Position numbers and translations under genes: made by a program | The notes under the pieces: generated by a model | Seen by the model: the letters and a program-made list of their open reading frames with translations, nothing else | Databases searched by the model: none | What the model was told of the DNA's origin: nothing | Origin: Novosphingopyxis baekryungensis DSM 16222 | GTDB lineage: Bacteria; Pseudomonadota; Alphaproteobacteria; Sphingomonadales; Sphingomonadaceae | Length of the DNA: 64,000 bases | Direction of reading: 5' to 3' | Assembly (NCBI RefSeq): GCF_000420305.1 | Contig: NZ_ATUR01000008.1 | Location: 124,001 to 188,000, forward strand | Part shown: in pieces, positions 1 to 7,550 of the stretch | Layout of the letters: each line of letters begins with the position of its first letter | Numbering within the stretch: the stretch's first letter is position 1

Positions 1-1
1 T

Positions 2-709
2 TCAGGCCTCGTCACCGCCATCGCGGCCTACCATTATTTCCGTATATTCGAGAGCTGGTCGGCAGCGTTTTCTGTCCGCGACGGTGTTGTCACGGCAACC
101 GGCCTGCTGTTCAACGATGCCTATCGCTATGTCGACTGGCTGCTGACCGTGCCACTGCTTCTGATCGAGCTGGTGCTGGTCATGCGTCTGTCCTCCTCCG
201 AGACGGCCAGCAAGGCCACCCGGCTTGGCTTCGCAGCCGCGCTCATGATCATCCTCGGCTATCCGGGCGAAATCGCGACCGACAACACGACACGCGCCAT
301 CTGGGGTGCCATTTCCTCCATCCCGTTCGCCTATATCGTGTACGAACTGTTTGTCGGTCTGGGTGCCGCCATCCAGCGTCAGCCCGAAGGCGCCCGCGTG
401 CTGGTCAATCGGGCCCGCTGGCTGACCTTCGCATCATGGGGCTTCTACCCCATCGTCTATATGATGCCGTTCACCTCCTTCTCCGGTTCCTCGGTCGAGA
501 CGGGGCTGCAGATCGGCTACACGATCGCCGATCTGATCGCGAAGGCCGGCGTGGGCGTGCTGGTGTTCATGATCGCGGTCCGCAAATCGGCAGCCGAAGG
601 CTATGAGAATGGCGTGCTTGCCGGTGCGCCAGGATTGCCCGCCGATGGATCGCCAGCGGCATCCCACGTGGCGTCCCCAGCGGCTGGCCAGCCCGACACG
701 CATAACTGA
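2..709 (+). CDS. Light-driven proton pump, xanthorhodopsin/Gloeobacter-rhodopsin type (5' partial)
   Basis: A seven-helix retinal protein whose first part lies left of the window; about 235 residues are visible, and relatives are near 300. Helix B shows AAYHYFRIFESW, with the His that pairs with the proton acceptor. Helix C shows RYVDWLLTVPLLLIELVLV, giving acceptor Asp, Thr and donor Glu (the DTE pattern of outward proton pumps). The position matching Leu105 of green proteorhodopsin is Leu, predicting green absorption. Helix G has DLIAKAGVGVLVF with the Schiff-base Lys. Helix E carries IWGAISSIPF; the Gly after Trp matches, from memory, the Gly that makes room for a keto-carotenoid antenna in xanthorhodopsin. 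The C-terminus is a Pro/Ala-rich tail. blh follows 11 bases downstream and would supply the retinal. Confidence 0.95.
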   Translation, partial: SGLVTAIAAYHYFRIFESWSAAFSVRDGVVTATGLLFNDAYRYVDWLLTVPLLLIELVLVMRLSSSETASKATRLGFAAALMIILGYPGEIATDNTTRAIWGAISSIPFAYIVYELFVGLGAAIQRQPEGARVLVNRARWLTFASWGFYPIVYMMPFTSFSGSSVETGLQIGYTIADLIAKAGVGVLVFMIAVRKSAAEGYENGVLAGAPGLPADGSPAASHVASPAAGQPDTHN

Positions 710-720
710 GGCAAAGCGGC

Positions 721-1707
721 ATGGCCGATACCATGCTGTATCGAGGGGGAGTGGCCGCTATGCGGTCGCTCCCCTTTCCGCTTGCCCCCTTTCGATTTCC
801 AACGTTGAGCGCAATCCGCCGCGGCCACGGCACGGCGCTCGCGCTGATCACCGGCGGGCTGATCGCGGCGCAGGGGATGGGCCTACCGCTCGATGGCGGA
901 TCGGCCACGGCGATCGCCTGCGCCTTGCTGCTGGTGGCCGGACTGCCGCACGGGGCGCTCGATATCGAACTCATCTCCGGCCAGCACGCACGGGGCATAT
1001 TGCCGATGCGGACCATGCTGGCCGTCTATCTCGGTCTTGCCGGGGCCATGCTGTTCTTGTGGTGGGTGGCTCCGGTGGTCGCCTTGGTTGTATTTCTGCT
1101 GACCGCCATCGTCCATTTCGCTGAGGATTGGGAAGGCATCAGTGCGCCCGTCCCGATGGGCACAGCCGCCGCCCTGCTCTGCGCGCCGGCGCTGGGCCAC
1201 CATGCGGCGCTGGCCGCCCTGTTCGTCGATCTGTGCGGCGATCCCGATGCGGCGCTGGTCGCGGATGGCATGCTGCTATTGGCCCCCGTTGCGCTGTGCA
1301 TGGCGCTGGTCTGCATCGTCCGGCTGTTCATGCTGGGCCGGCGGTCGCAGGCGATCGCCACCGCCGCCGCGCTGACGGCGATGGTCATTCTGCCCCCGGT
1401 GGCAGGGTTCGCCATCTTCTTCTGCTGTCACCATTCGCCCCGGCACTTGGGCGAGGCGTGGCGCACGACCGTGCGGCGCTCAAGCCTGCCGGGCCGTTCG
1501 CTTGCCATCGCCATGGCCCTGACCCTGGCCGGGCTGGGCATCGCCGCCGCGCTGTTCCTGCTTGCGCCGCGCGCCGCTTTGTCGGCGGGTGCGGTGGTCG
1601 CCGCCTTTACCACGCTGTCGATCCTGACGGTGCCGCACATGGCGTTCCCCGCGATTGCAGCCCGACTGGTCGGCCGCGCCCACCGGCATTCCGCTACCCC
1701 CGAATGA
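721..1707 (+). CDS. blh: Beta-carotene 15,15'-dioxygenase, Brp/Blh family
   Basis: An integral membrane oxygenase that cleaves beta-carotene into two retinals, the chromophore of the rhodopsin encoded just upstream. The 328-residue protein is hydrophobic throughout. It shows the family's iron-binding histidine clusters: LPHGALD (His77), HFAEDW (His132), CCHHSPRH (His237, 238, 242) and VPHMAFP (His306). The ATG at 721 is preceded by GAGG about 10 bases upstream; a later ATG at 760 is possible and would drop a non-conserved N-terminus. The short gap to the rhodopsin stop implies one transcript. An internal second reading frame of similar length is a GC-driven shadow. Confidence 0.93.
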   Translation: MADTMLYRGGVAAMRSLPFPLAPFRFPTLSAIRRGHGTALALITGGLIAAQGMGLPLDGGSATAIACALLLVAGLPHGALDIELISGQHARGILPMRTMLAVYLGLAGAMLFLWWVAPVVALVVFLLTAIVHFAEDWEGISAPVPMGTAAALLCAPALGHHAALAALFVDLCGDPDAALVADGMLLLAPVALCMALVCIVRLFMLGRRSQAIATAAALTAMVILPPVAGFAIFFCCHHSPRHLGEAWRTTVRRSSLPGRSLAIAMALTLAGLGIAAALFLLAPRAALSAGAVVAAFTTLSILTVPHMAFPAIAARLVGRAHRHSATPE

Positions 1708-1836
1708 TCCTGGCGCAGAAGGCCGCTTATCCACGCACATCCATAACCGACCCGAATAGCGGCAGAAGGCCGGAATTCTCCCGAAAAACTGCAGATGGCA
1801 CACCCCGAGGATGATCGGCTCGGCTCGCTGCGTTAG

Positions 1837-1929
1837 ATGCCGAACGACCGCTTGCGTTGCGTGCCAATGGTGGGCCGAACCATATTGTTCTTCCTGATCG
1901 TCATCCTGACCGTGGTCGCCCTGCGCTGA
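1837..1929 (+). CDS. Possible 30-residue single-span membrane peptide
   Basis: A short frame starting MPNDRLRCVPMV, followed by a hydrophobic stretch of about 17 residues (ILFFLIVILTVVAL) and a terminal Arg. It sits in the 225-base gap between blh and the convergent LOV regulator and ends 3 bases before that regulator's stop. There is no clear ribosome site (cgctgcgtt just upstream). The composition fits a small transmembrane protein, but so short a frame can arise by chance. The rest of the 1708-1932 gap shows no other gene. Confidence 0.3.
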   Translation: MPNDRLRCVPMVGRTILFFLIVILTVVALR

Positions 1930-1932
1930 CGG

Positions 1933-2550
1933 CTACAGCCCGGCCTCCACCGCGATGCGCACGGCATCGGCCGTGGTCGCGCTGTCCAGCTTGGCCAGCA
2001 TCAGCGAACGGTGCATCTTCACCGTTTCCTCGCTGAGGTGCAGCGTCCAGGCGATCTGTTTGGACCGCCGGCCATCCGCGACCAGTTGCAGAATCTCGCG
2101 CTGTCGCCGGGACAGACGTTTCACCATCGACACAGCCCGCTCGTGCCGGGTCTGCGAACAGGCAAGGGCATCGAATGGCAATTCGACCTGCGATCCCAGG
2201 AAATACTGCAGCCGGTCATGCTCGTCGAACAGCGGAACGACCAGCACGGCATTGCGGAAAGGCGTGCGGTCGCGCTTGTAGTTCATGATTTCGACCAGGA
2301 CGGGCTGATGACGGGCGATGCTGTCCTTGATCCGGTGGGTCAGCCACGGTTCGGTATGTTCGCCCGCCAGGAACTTGCAGTTCCGCCCGACGATCTCGTC
2401 CCGGCGGTAGCCGGTGAGGGCGCTGAATGCATCATTGGCGACGATGATCGGATTTTCGGGTTGCCACGGGTCGCTCACCACGGAGGCGACCGGGCTGTTG
2501 CGTATCGACCGGATTACCGGATGATCGTCCTGTCGCCCCGCCCCGTTCAT
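1933..2550 (-). CDS. LOV-domain LuxR-type blue-light transcription factor (EL222-like)
   Basis: A 205-residue protein with an N-terminal flavin-binding LOV (PAS) domain, about residues 15-130, and a C-terminal LuxR-type helix-turn-helix, about 140-205. The LOV signature GRNCKFLAG contains the photo-reactive Cys58. NYKRDRTPFRNAV and FLGSQVE, with the Gln that flips on photoactivation, are also present. The HTH reads LSRRQREILQLVADGRRSKQIA, then a recognition helix with SEETVKMH. By analogy with EL222 of Erythrobacter, light should form a Cys-flavin adduct, release the HTH and allow dimeric DNA binding. It converges on the rhodopsin-blh pair, so two photoreceptors are neighbours. Its targets cannot be read from the sequence. 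Confidence 0.93.
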   Translation of the reverse strand: MNGAGRQDDHPVIRSIRNSPVASVVSDPWQPENPIIVANDAFSALTGYRRDEIVGRNCKFLAGEHTEPWLTHRIKDSIARHQPVLVEIMNYKRDRTPFRNAVLVVPLFDEHDRLQYFLGSQVELPFDALACSQTRHERAVSMVKRLSRRQREILQLVADGRRSKQIAWTLHLSEETVKMHRSLMLAKLDSATTADAVRIAVEAGL

Positions 2551-2606
2551 GTGCGCCTTCCTGTGGTCTGCATGGGAAGATTAGCACAGAAAGCTCGGAT
2601 AGATTA

Positions 2607-2614
2607 ATTATAAT
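2607..2614 (-). promoter_or_regulatory. AT-rich island with a -10-like TATAAT upstream of the LOV regulator
   Basis: The gap 2551-2694 between the LOV regulator and the siderophore-interacting protein holds one A/T stretch, ATTATAAT, that reads TATAAT on both strands in an otherwise GC-rich context. It lies about 60 bases upstream of the LOV gene's ATG, a plausible promoter -10. No convincing -35 partner was found. Confidence 0.25.
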
Positions 2615-2694
2615 GGGACAAGATATGGCTGAATGCGCCGAACTTTGCTTTCGTCAGGATCGGCACGGGCAGTCTGCGCCCCGCCCAATAGCAT

Positions 2695-3462
2695 CTATAC
2701 TCTTGCGTCATGCTCGGCGTCCTCGCGCTTGATCTGCTTGTGCGCTTCCTCGTCCAGCCCGGATTTCCAGTAGCTGGAGATATATAATCGGTCGGACGTC
2801 ATGCCCAATGCGCCGCGCAGATATTCGCGCAGGCGCCGCATCGACTGGAATTCGCAGGCGGCCCAGCCATAGCTGCGATCGGCAGGCCAGTCGGCACGGC
2901 GGAGCGCATCGACCAGCAGATCGGGCTGCGTGCCCGGGCTGCGGTTGCACAGCCAGTGGATGTCCATGCCGGGCGGCGCGGCTATCTCCTGCGCGTCCGC
3001 CGGGTCCTGAATTTCGATAAAGGCCATGCCCCTGGCGGATCGGTCAAGCGCTTCCAGATTGACGCCGATCGCCGGCAGCGCGGTCATGTCGCCCGCAATA
3101 ATGTAGAAGTCATGGCCGGGCGGCAGCGGCTTGGCCGGGCCGGGGCCGCCGACCGGGAGGCCATCCCCCACAGCGGCGCCAAGCGCCCATTCGGTGGCTG
3201 GGCCAACCTCCCCTGTCGGCGTCCGATGCACCACGAAATCGATATCGATCGCGTCCGGGCGCTGCGCGCGGATGGTGTAGGTGCGCAGCACCGGCTTGTG
3301 ACCTTGCGTGCCATCATCGAGCCGCAATTTGACATAGCCGCCCGCCTGGTCGCCGGGAAAGTCTGCCATGCCGCTGCCACCGAGCGTCAGGCGCAGCATG
3401 TTCGGCGATAATTGGCGTCTGGCCTTGAGCTGCAAAATGGGTGGCGGGGGTCTGGAGGCCAT
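2695..3462 (-). CDS. Siderophore-interacting FAD-binding protein (ferric-siderophore reductase, ViuB/SIP family)
   Basis: A 255-residue flavoprotein expected to reduce ferric iron in imported siderophores in the cytoplasm. The N-terminal beta-barrel holds the FAD-binding RTYTIR motif (about residues 88-93), followed by IDIDFVVH, typical of SIP proteins. The C-terminal NAD(P)H-binding half contains IIAGDMTALPAI and a Trp/Glu-rich segment (YGWAACEF). A palindromic Fur-type site lies 17 bases upstream of the ATG, so the gene should be induced by iron starvation. No siderophore receptor or biosynthesis gene is nearby. Confidence 0.88.
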   Translation of the reverse strand: MASRPPPPILQLKARRQLSPNMLRLTLGGSGMADFPGDQAGGYVKLRLDDGTQGHKPVLRTYTIRAQRPDAIDIDFVVHRTPTGEVGPATEWALGAAVGDGLPVGGPGPAKPLPPGHDFYIIAGDMTALPAIGVNLEALDRSARGMAFIEIQDPADAQEIAAPPGMDIHWLCNRSPGTQPDLLVDALRRADWPADRSYGWAACEFQSMRRLREYLRGALGMTSDRLYISSYWKSGLDEEAHKQIKREDAEHDARV

Positions 3463-3478
3463 GATGATCCTATTCGCG

Positions 3479-3491
3479 AATGATTATCATT
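3479..3491. promoter_or_regulatory. Fur box
   Basis: The 13-base inverted repeat AATGATTATCATT is symmetric around its central base and matches the core of the Fur consensus (GATAATGATAATCATTATC). It lies 17 bases upstream of the start codon of the siderophore-interacting protein, where a bound repressor would block transcription. Confidence 0.8.
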
Positions 3492-3661
3492 AGTGTATGG
3501 ATCGGTGCGTCGGATCACAAGATGGCCGGCCTTCACCCGTCTTGCAAAGGTACGAAGCGCACTTGCAGATCGTCTAAGACAAGGCTGCCACCGCCCGCGC
3601 GCATGCGCCATGTGACGATCGCTTATGGTCTGCACCGCAGCGGTGCGGTACAAGCCCGGGC

Positions 3662-5734
3662 ATGACCGAACAGCCCGATACAGCCGCCCGTTTCTACAGC
3701 CTGCACCATCATGGCTTCGTCCGGGTGGCGGCGGCCACACCGGCGGTGCGCCCGGCGGACGTGGCGTTCAACCGCGACGCGATTTTGGCGCAGGCCCGCG
3801 CGGCGGATGCGGCATCGGTCGATCTGCTGGTCTATCCCGAACTGTGCCTGAGCGCCTATGCCATCGACGATCTGCATCTGCAGACGGCCATGCTGGAAGC
3901 GGTGGAAAACGCGATCGCCGAGATTGCGGAGGCCAGCGCGGACCTCTCGCCCGTGCTGCTGATCGGGGCGCCCATCGCCTTTCGCGGGCGCATCTACAAC
4001 TGCGCGCTCGCCATCGCACGCGGGCGGGTGCTGGGCGTGACGCCCAAATGCTTCCTGCCCAATTACCGCGAATATTATGAAAAGCGCTGGTTCTCCAACG
4101 GACGCGGTGTGGCGAACGAGGCGCTGCTGATCGCCGGGCAGACGGTGCCCTTCGGCAGCGATCTGCTGTTCGAGGCCGATGACATGGCCGGCTTCAGCTT
4201 CCACATGGAAATCTGCGAGGATTATTGGGCGCCGATCCCGCCCAGCAGCCATGCCGCGCTGGCCGGGGCGACCATCCTGACCAACCTGTCGGCCAGCAAC
4301 ATCACCATCGGCAAATCGGACGAACGGCATGTGCTGGCGCGCGCGCAATCGGCCCGCGCGGTGGCCGCCTATGCCTATTCCGCGTCCGGACCCGGGGAGA
4401 GCACCACCGATCTGGCCTGGGACGGACAGGGCATGATCTATGAGCTGGGCGATCTGATGGCCGAATCGCAGCGCTTCGATATCGAGCCGGAACTGTGCAT
4501 TGCCGATATCGACGTGGCGCGCATCCGGGCCGAGCGGATGCGCATGCAGACCTATGGCGATGCCGCCGATCATGACGCCGCCGCCGTGCAGCGCTTCCGC
4601 CGCGTGCGCTTCGATCATCAGCCGCATGGCAGGGACGTTGGCCTGATCCGCCCCGTGCGCCGCTACCCCTTCGTGCCCAACCGGCAGAGCCATCTCGATC
4701 AGGATTGCTATGAGGCGTTCAGCATTCAGGTGGAGGGCCTGCGCCGCCGGTTCGAGGCGACGGGCGCGAAGCATCTCATCATCGGTATATCGGGCGGGCT
4801 GGACAGCACCCATGCGCTGATCGTGGCGGCCAAGATGTGCGACAAGATGGGGCTGCCGCGATCGACCATCCTCGGCTTCACCATGCCCGGCTTCGCCACC
4901 GGAGACGCCAGCAAATCCAATGCGTGGAAGCTGATGAAGGCGATCGGCTGCACCGCGGAGGAGATCGACATCCGCCCCGCCGCCACGCGCATGCTGGAGG
5001 ATATGGGCCACCCGTTCGCGGACGGCGAACCGGTCTATGACGTGACGTTCGAGAATGTGCAGGCAGGCCTGCGCACCGATTATCTGTTCCGGCTGGCCGG
5101 GCAGCGTCAGGGCTTCGTCGTCGGCACCGGAGACCTTAGCGAAATGGCGCTTGGCTGGTGCACCTATGGCGTGGGCGACCAGATGAGCCATTATGCCGTC
5201 AATACCGGCGTGCCCAAGACGCTGATCCAGTATCTCATTGCATGGGCGGCGCGCACCGATCAGTTCGATGCCGCCTGCGACACGGTGCTCGAAGCGATTC
5301 TGGGTGCGGAGATCACCCCCGAACTCGTACCCGCCGGAGAAGACGGCAAGGTGCAGAGCACCGAGGATGCGATCGGCCCCTATGCGCTGCACGATTTCTT
5401 CCTGCACCATATCGTGCGCTATGGGCAGAAACCCAGCAAGGTGGCGTTTCTGGCATGGCATGCCTGGCATGATGCCGCCGCCGGATCATGGCCGGTCGGC
5501 GTGCCGGAGGACAAGCGCATCGCCTATGATCTGCCCACGATCCGCCACTGGCTGGAGCGTTTCTGCCAGCGCTTCTTCGCGTTCAGCCAGTATAAGCGCT
5601 CCGCCATTCCCAACGGGCCGAAGGTAAGCGCGGGCGGCGCGCTCAGCCCGCGCGGAGACTGGCGCGCGCCCAGCGATGCCAGCGCCGATGTGTGGCTGGC
5701 GGAACTGCGCGCCAATGTGCCGGACCGCGCCTGA
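3662..5734 (+). CDS. nadE: Glutamine-dependent NAD+ synthetase
   Basis: A 690-residue two-domain enzyme that makes NAD+ from deamido-NAD+ using ATP and glutamine-derived ammonia. The N-terminal nitrilase-like glutaminase domain (about 1-300) carries the Glu-Lys-Cys triad: PELCLS (Glu60), TPKCFLPNYREYYE (Lys129) and MEICEDYW (Cys185). The C-terminal synthetase domain has the PP-loop SGGLDST near residue 377 and later GTGDLSEMALGW. The length matches the long, fused form (about 680 residues in Mycobacterium tuberculosis). A 15-base palindrome (GCACCGC-A-GCGGTGC, 3632-3646) precedes the ATG. Long open frames antisense to the gene reflect GC bias. Confidence 0.96.
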   Translation: MTEQPDTAARFYSLHHHGFVRVAAATPAVRPADVAFNRDAILAQARAADAASVDLLVYPELCLSAYAIDDLHLQTAMLEAVENAIAEIAEASADLSPVLLIGAPIAFRGRIYNCALAIARGRVLGVTPKCFLPNYREYYEKRWFSNGRGVANEALLIAGQTVPFGSDLLFEADDMAGFSFHMEICEDYWAPIPPSSHAALAGATILTNLSASNITIGKSDERHVLARAQSARAVAAYAYSASGPGESTTDLAWDGQGMIYELGDLMAESQRFDIEPELCIADIDVARIRAERMRMQTYGDAADHDAAAVQRFRRVRFDHQPHGRDVGLIRPVRRYPFVPNRQSHLDQDCYEAFSIQVEGLRRRFEATGAKHLIIGISGGLDSTHALIVAAKMCDKMGLPRSTILGFTMPGFATGDASKSNAWKLMKAIGCTAEEIDIRPAATRMLEDMGHPFADGEPVYDVTFENVQAGLRTDYLFRLAGQRQGFVVGTGDLSEMALGWCTYGVGDQMSHYAVNTGVPKTLIQYLIAWAARTDQFDAACDTVLEAILGAEITPELVPAGEDGKVQSTEDAIGPYALHDFFLHHIVRYGQKPSKVAFLAWHAWHDAAAGSWPVGVPEDKRIAYDLPTIRHWLERFCQRFFAFSQYKRSAIPNGPKVSAGGALSPRGDWRAPSDASADVWLAELRANVPDRA

Positions 5735-5802
5735 AACGCCGCGCAGCCCAGCACTGTTGGCCTTAAAAGGTTTGTAAATGCTTTCCTGTCATCCCGGTTG
5801 GC

Positions 5803-6597
5803 ATGGTAAGCGAATTCATCCCGTCCAAATGCACTGCATGCCGCGAAGGCCAGGCCCTCGATTTCGACATTGCCATGGCATTTCAGCCGATTTTCGACAT
5901 GCGCACCGGGATTCCCTGGGCCTACGAAGCGCTGGTGCGGGGGCCCAATGGCGAGTCGGCCGCGTCCATTCTCGATCGTGTGTCGCCGGAGAATCGCTAT
6001 ACCTTCGATCAGCGCTGCCGCGTGGCCGCCATCGAGGGGGCGGTGGCCGCCGGCATCCTGCGCAGCGAGGCCAAGCTGTCGATCAATTTCATGCCCAATG
6101 CGGTCTATACGCCCAAGGCCTGCATCCAGCTGACGCTGCGCACCGCCGCGGAGCAGGATTTTCCGCCCGAGCGGCTGATGTTCGAAATGACGGAAAATGA
6201 GCGGATGAGCGACAGCGCGCATATCTGCAACATCATCGACAGCTATCGCAATATGGGCTTCACGGTCGCGCTGGACGATTTCGGGTCCGGCTATGCCGGG
6301 CTCAATCTGCTGAGCGAGTTCCAGACCGACGTCATCAAGCTGGACATGGAGCTGATCCGCAACATCGACACCCGGCTGCCGCGCCGCATGATCGTGGAAA
6401 GCATGGTGGCGCTGTGCCAGCGCATGGGCATCATCGTGATCGCCGAAGGCGTCGAGACCGAGGCCGAATATGACGCGGTGCGCGCCATCGGCATCGATCT
6501 GATCCAGGGCTATCTTCTGGCCAAGCCGATGTTCCAGGGCCTGCCACCGCTCGCATGGACACCGCCGGAACTGCGCGAATTGCGCCTGGCGAGCTAA
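5803..6597 (+). CDS. Stand-alone EAL-domain cyclic-di-GMP phosphodiesterase
   Basis: A 264-residue cytosolic protein that is almost entirely an EAL domain, expected to hydrolyse c-di-GMP to pGpG. Catalytic elements are intact: YEALVRG (Glu42), NFMPNA, FEMTENE, the DDFGSGYAGLNLL loop, IKLDMELIR with its Lys, AEGVET, and the closing QGYLLAKP. No GGDEF or transmembrane segment is present. The N-terminus has a short CTAC (Cys10, Cys13) before the domain, which might bind metal or respond to redox; that is a guess. It sits 68 bases after nadE on the same strand with no obvious functional link. Confidence 0.92.
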   Translation: MVSEFIPSKCTACREGQALDFDIAMAFQPIFDMRTGIPWAYEALVRGPNGESAASILDRVSPENRYTFDQRCRVAAIEGAVAAGILRSEAKLSINFMPNAVYTPKACIQLTLRTAAEQDFPPERLMFEMTENERMSDSAHICNIIDSYRNMGFTVALDDFGSGYAGLNLLSEFQTDVIKLDMELIRNIDTRLPRRMIVESMVALCQRMGIIVIAEGVETEAEYDAVRAIGIDLIQGYLLAKPMFQGLPPLAWTPPELRELRLAS

Positions 6598-6618
6598 AAG
6601 CGCAGTCCGCTCGACCCG

Positions 6619-7494
6619 CTATTTCAGCGTTTCGATAATCGCCGAGAAATCCAGCCGTTTTTTGCCATCGCCGGCAAAGGCTTCGTACAATTCTCTCGCT
6701 TTTGCGCCCATCGGAACATGGGCACCCGCGTTCTCGGCAGCATCCATGGCCAGGCGCAGATCCTTGAGCATCAACCCTGCGGCAAAACCGCCCTCGAAAC
6801 CCTTGTCCGCCGGGCTTTGCGGGCCGACGCCGGGCACGGGGCAATAGCTGGTCATCGACCAGCTCTGCCCGGAACTAACCGAGGCGATATCGTAGAATTT
6901 CTGCGCGTCCAGCTCCAGCTTCTCGGCCAGGGCAAAGGCTTCGCAAGTCGCCACCATCGTCGCGCCCAGGATCATGTTGTTGCACATCTTGGCCGCCTGC
7001 CCCGTGCCATTGGTGCCGGCATGGATGACCGCCTTGCCCATATCCTCAAGGATCGGCGCGGCGCGGGCAAAGCCCTCGTCCGACCCGCCGACCATGAACG
7101 TGAGCGTGCCGCCTTCCGCCGCCGCGATGCCGCCGGACACCGGCGCATCGACCGCGACCAGCCCCTTCTCCGCCGCCGCTTCCGCCACGGCGCGGGCGGT
7201 GGCCACGTCGATCGTCGAACAATCGATCAGCAGCGTGCCGTCTCTTGCATGGGCGAACAGGCTTTCCTGATAGACGCTCTGCACATGCTTGCCTGCCGGC
7301 AGCATGGTGACGATGGCCTCGACATCCTTGGCTGCCTCCGTGGCACTATCGGCGATGGCGCACCCGGCCGCGCGCGCCTTGTCCAGCGCGTCCTGCGACA
7401 GATCGAACGCTTTGACCGCGTGCCCCGCCTTGGCGAGATTCGCGGCCATGCCGCCGCCCATATTGCCGAGCCCGATAAATGCGATGGCCGTCAT
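6619..7494 (-). CDS. mmsB: 3-hydroxyisobutyrate dehydrogenase
   Basis: An NAD-dependent enzyme of valine catabolism that oxidises 3-hydroxyisobutyrate to methylmalonate semialdehyde; 291 residues, a typical family length. The N-terminal Rossmann motif is FIGLGNMGGGMA. The substrate motif is DAPVSGGIAAAEGGTLTFMVGG. The catalytic Lys lies in GTGQAAKMCNNMI, and the C-terminal helical domain ends at FSAIIETLK. The ATG at 7494 is preferred over 7527 because AGGAGAG stands 5 bases before it and the glycine-rich motif then begins a few residues in. No other valine-catabolism gene is in view. Confidence 0.9.
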   Translation of the reverse strand: MTAIAFIGLGNMGGGMAANLAKAGHAVKAFDLSQDALDKARAAGCAIADSATEAAKDVEAIVTMLPAGKHVQSVYQESLFAHARDGTLLIDCSTIDVATARAVAEAAAEKGLVAVDAPVSGGIAAAEGGTLTFMVGGSDEGFARAAPILEDMGKAVIHAGTNGTGQAAKMCNNMILGATMVATCEAFALAEKLELDAQKFYDIASVSSGQSWSMTSYCPVPGVGPQSPADKGFEGGFAAGLMLKDLRLAMDAAENAGAHVPMGAKARELYEAFAGDGKKRLDFSAIIETLK

Positions 7495-7550
7495 ATTACT
7501 CTCCTGCATTGCGTGTTTGCCCACCAACGGACCAGCGCCGTCAGCGTTTC

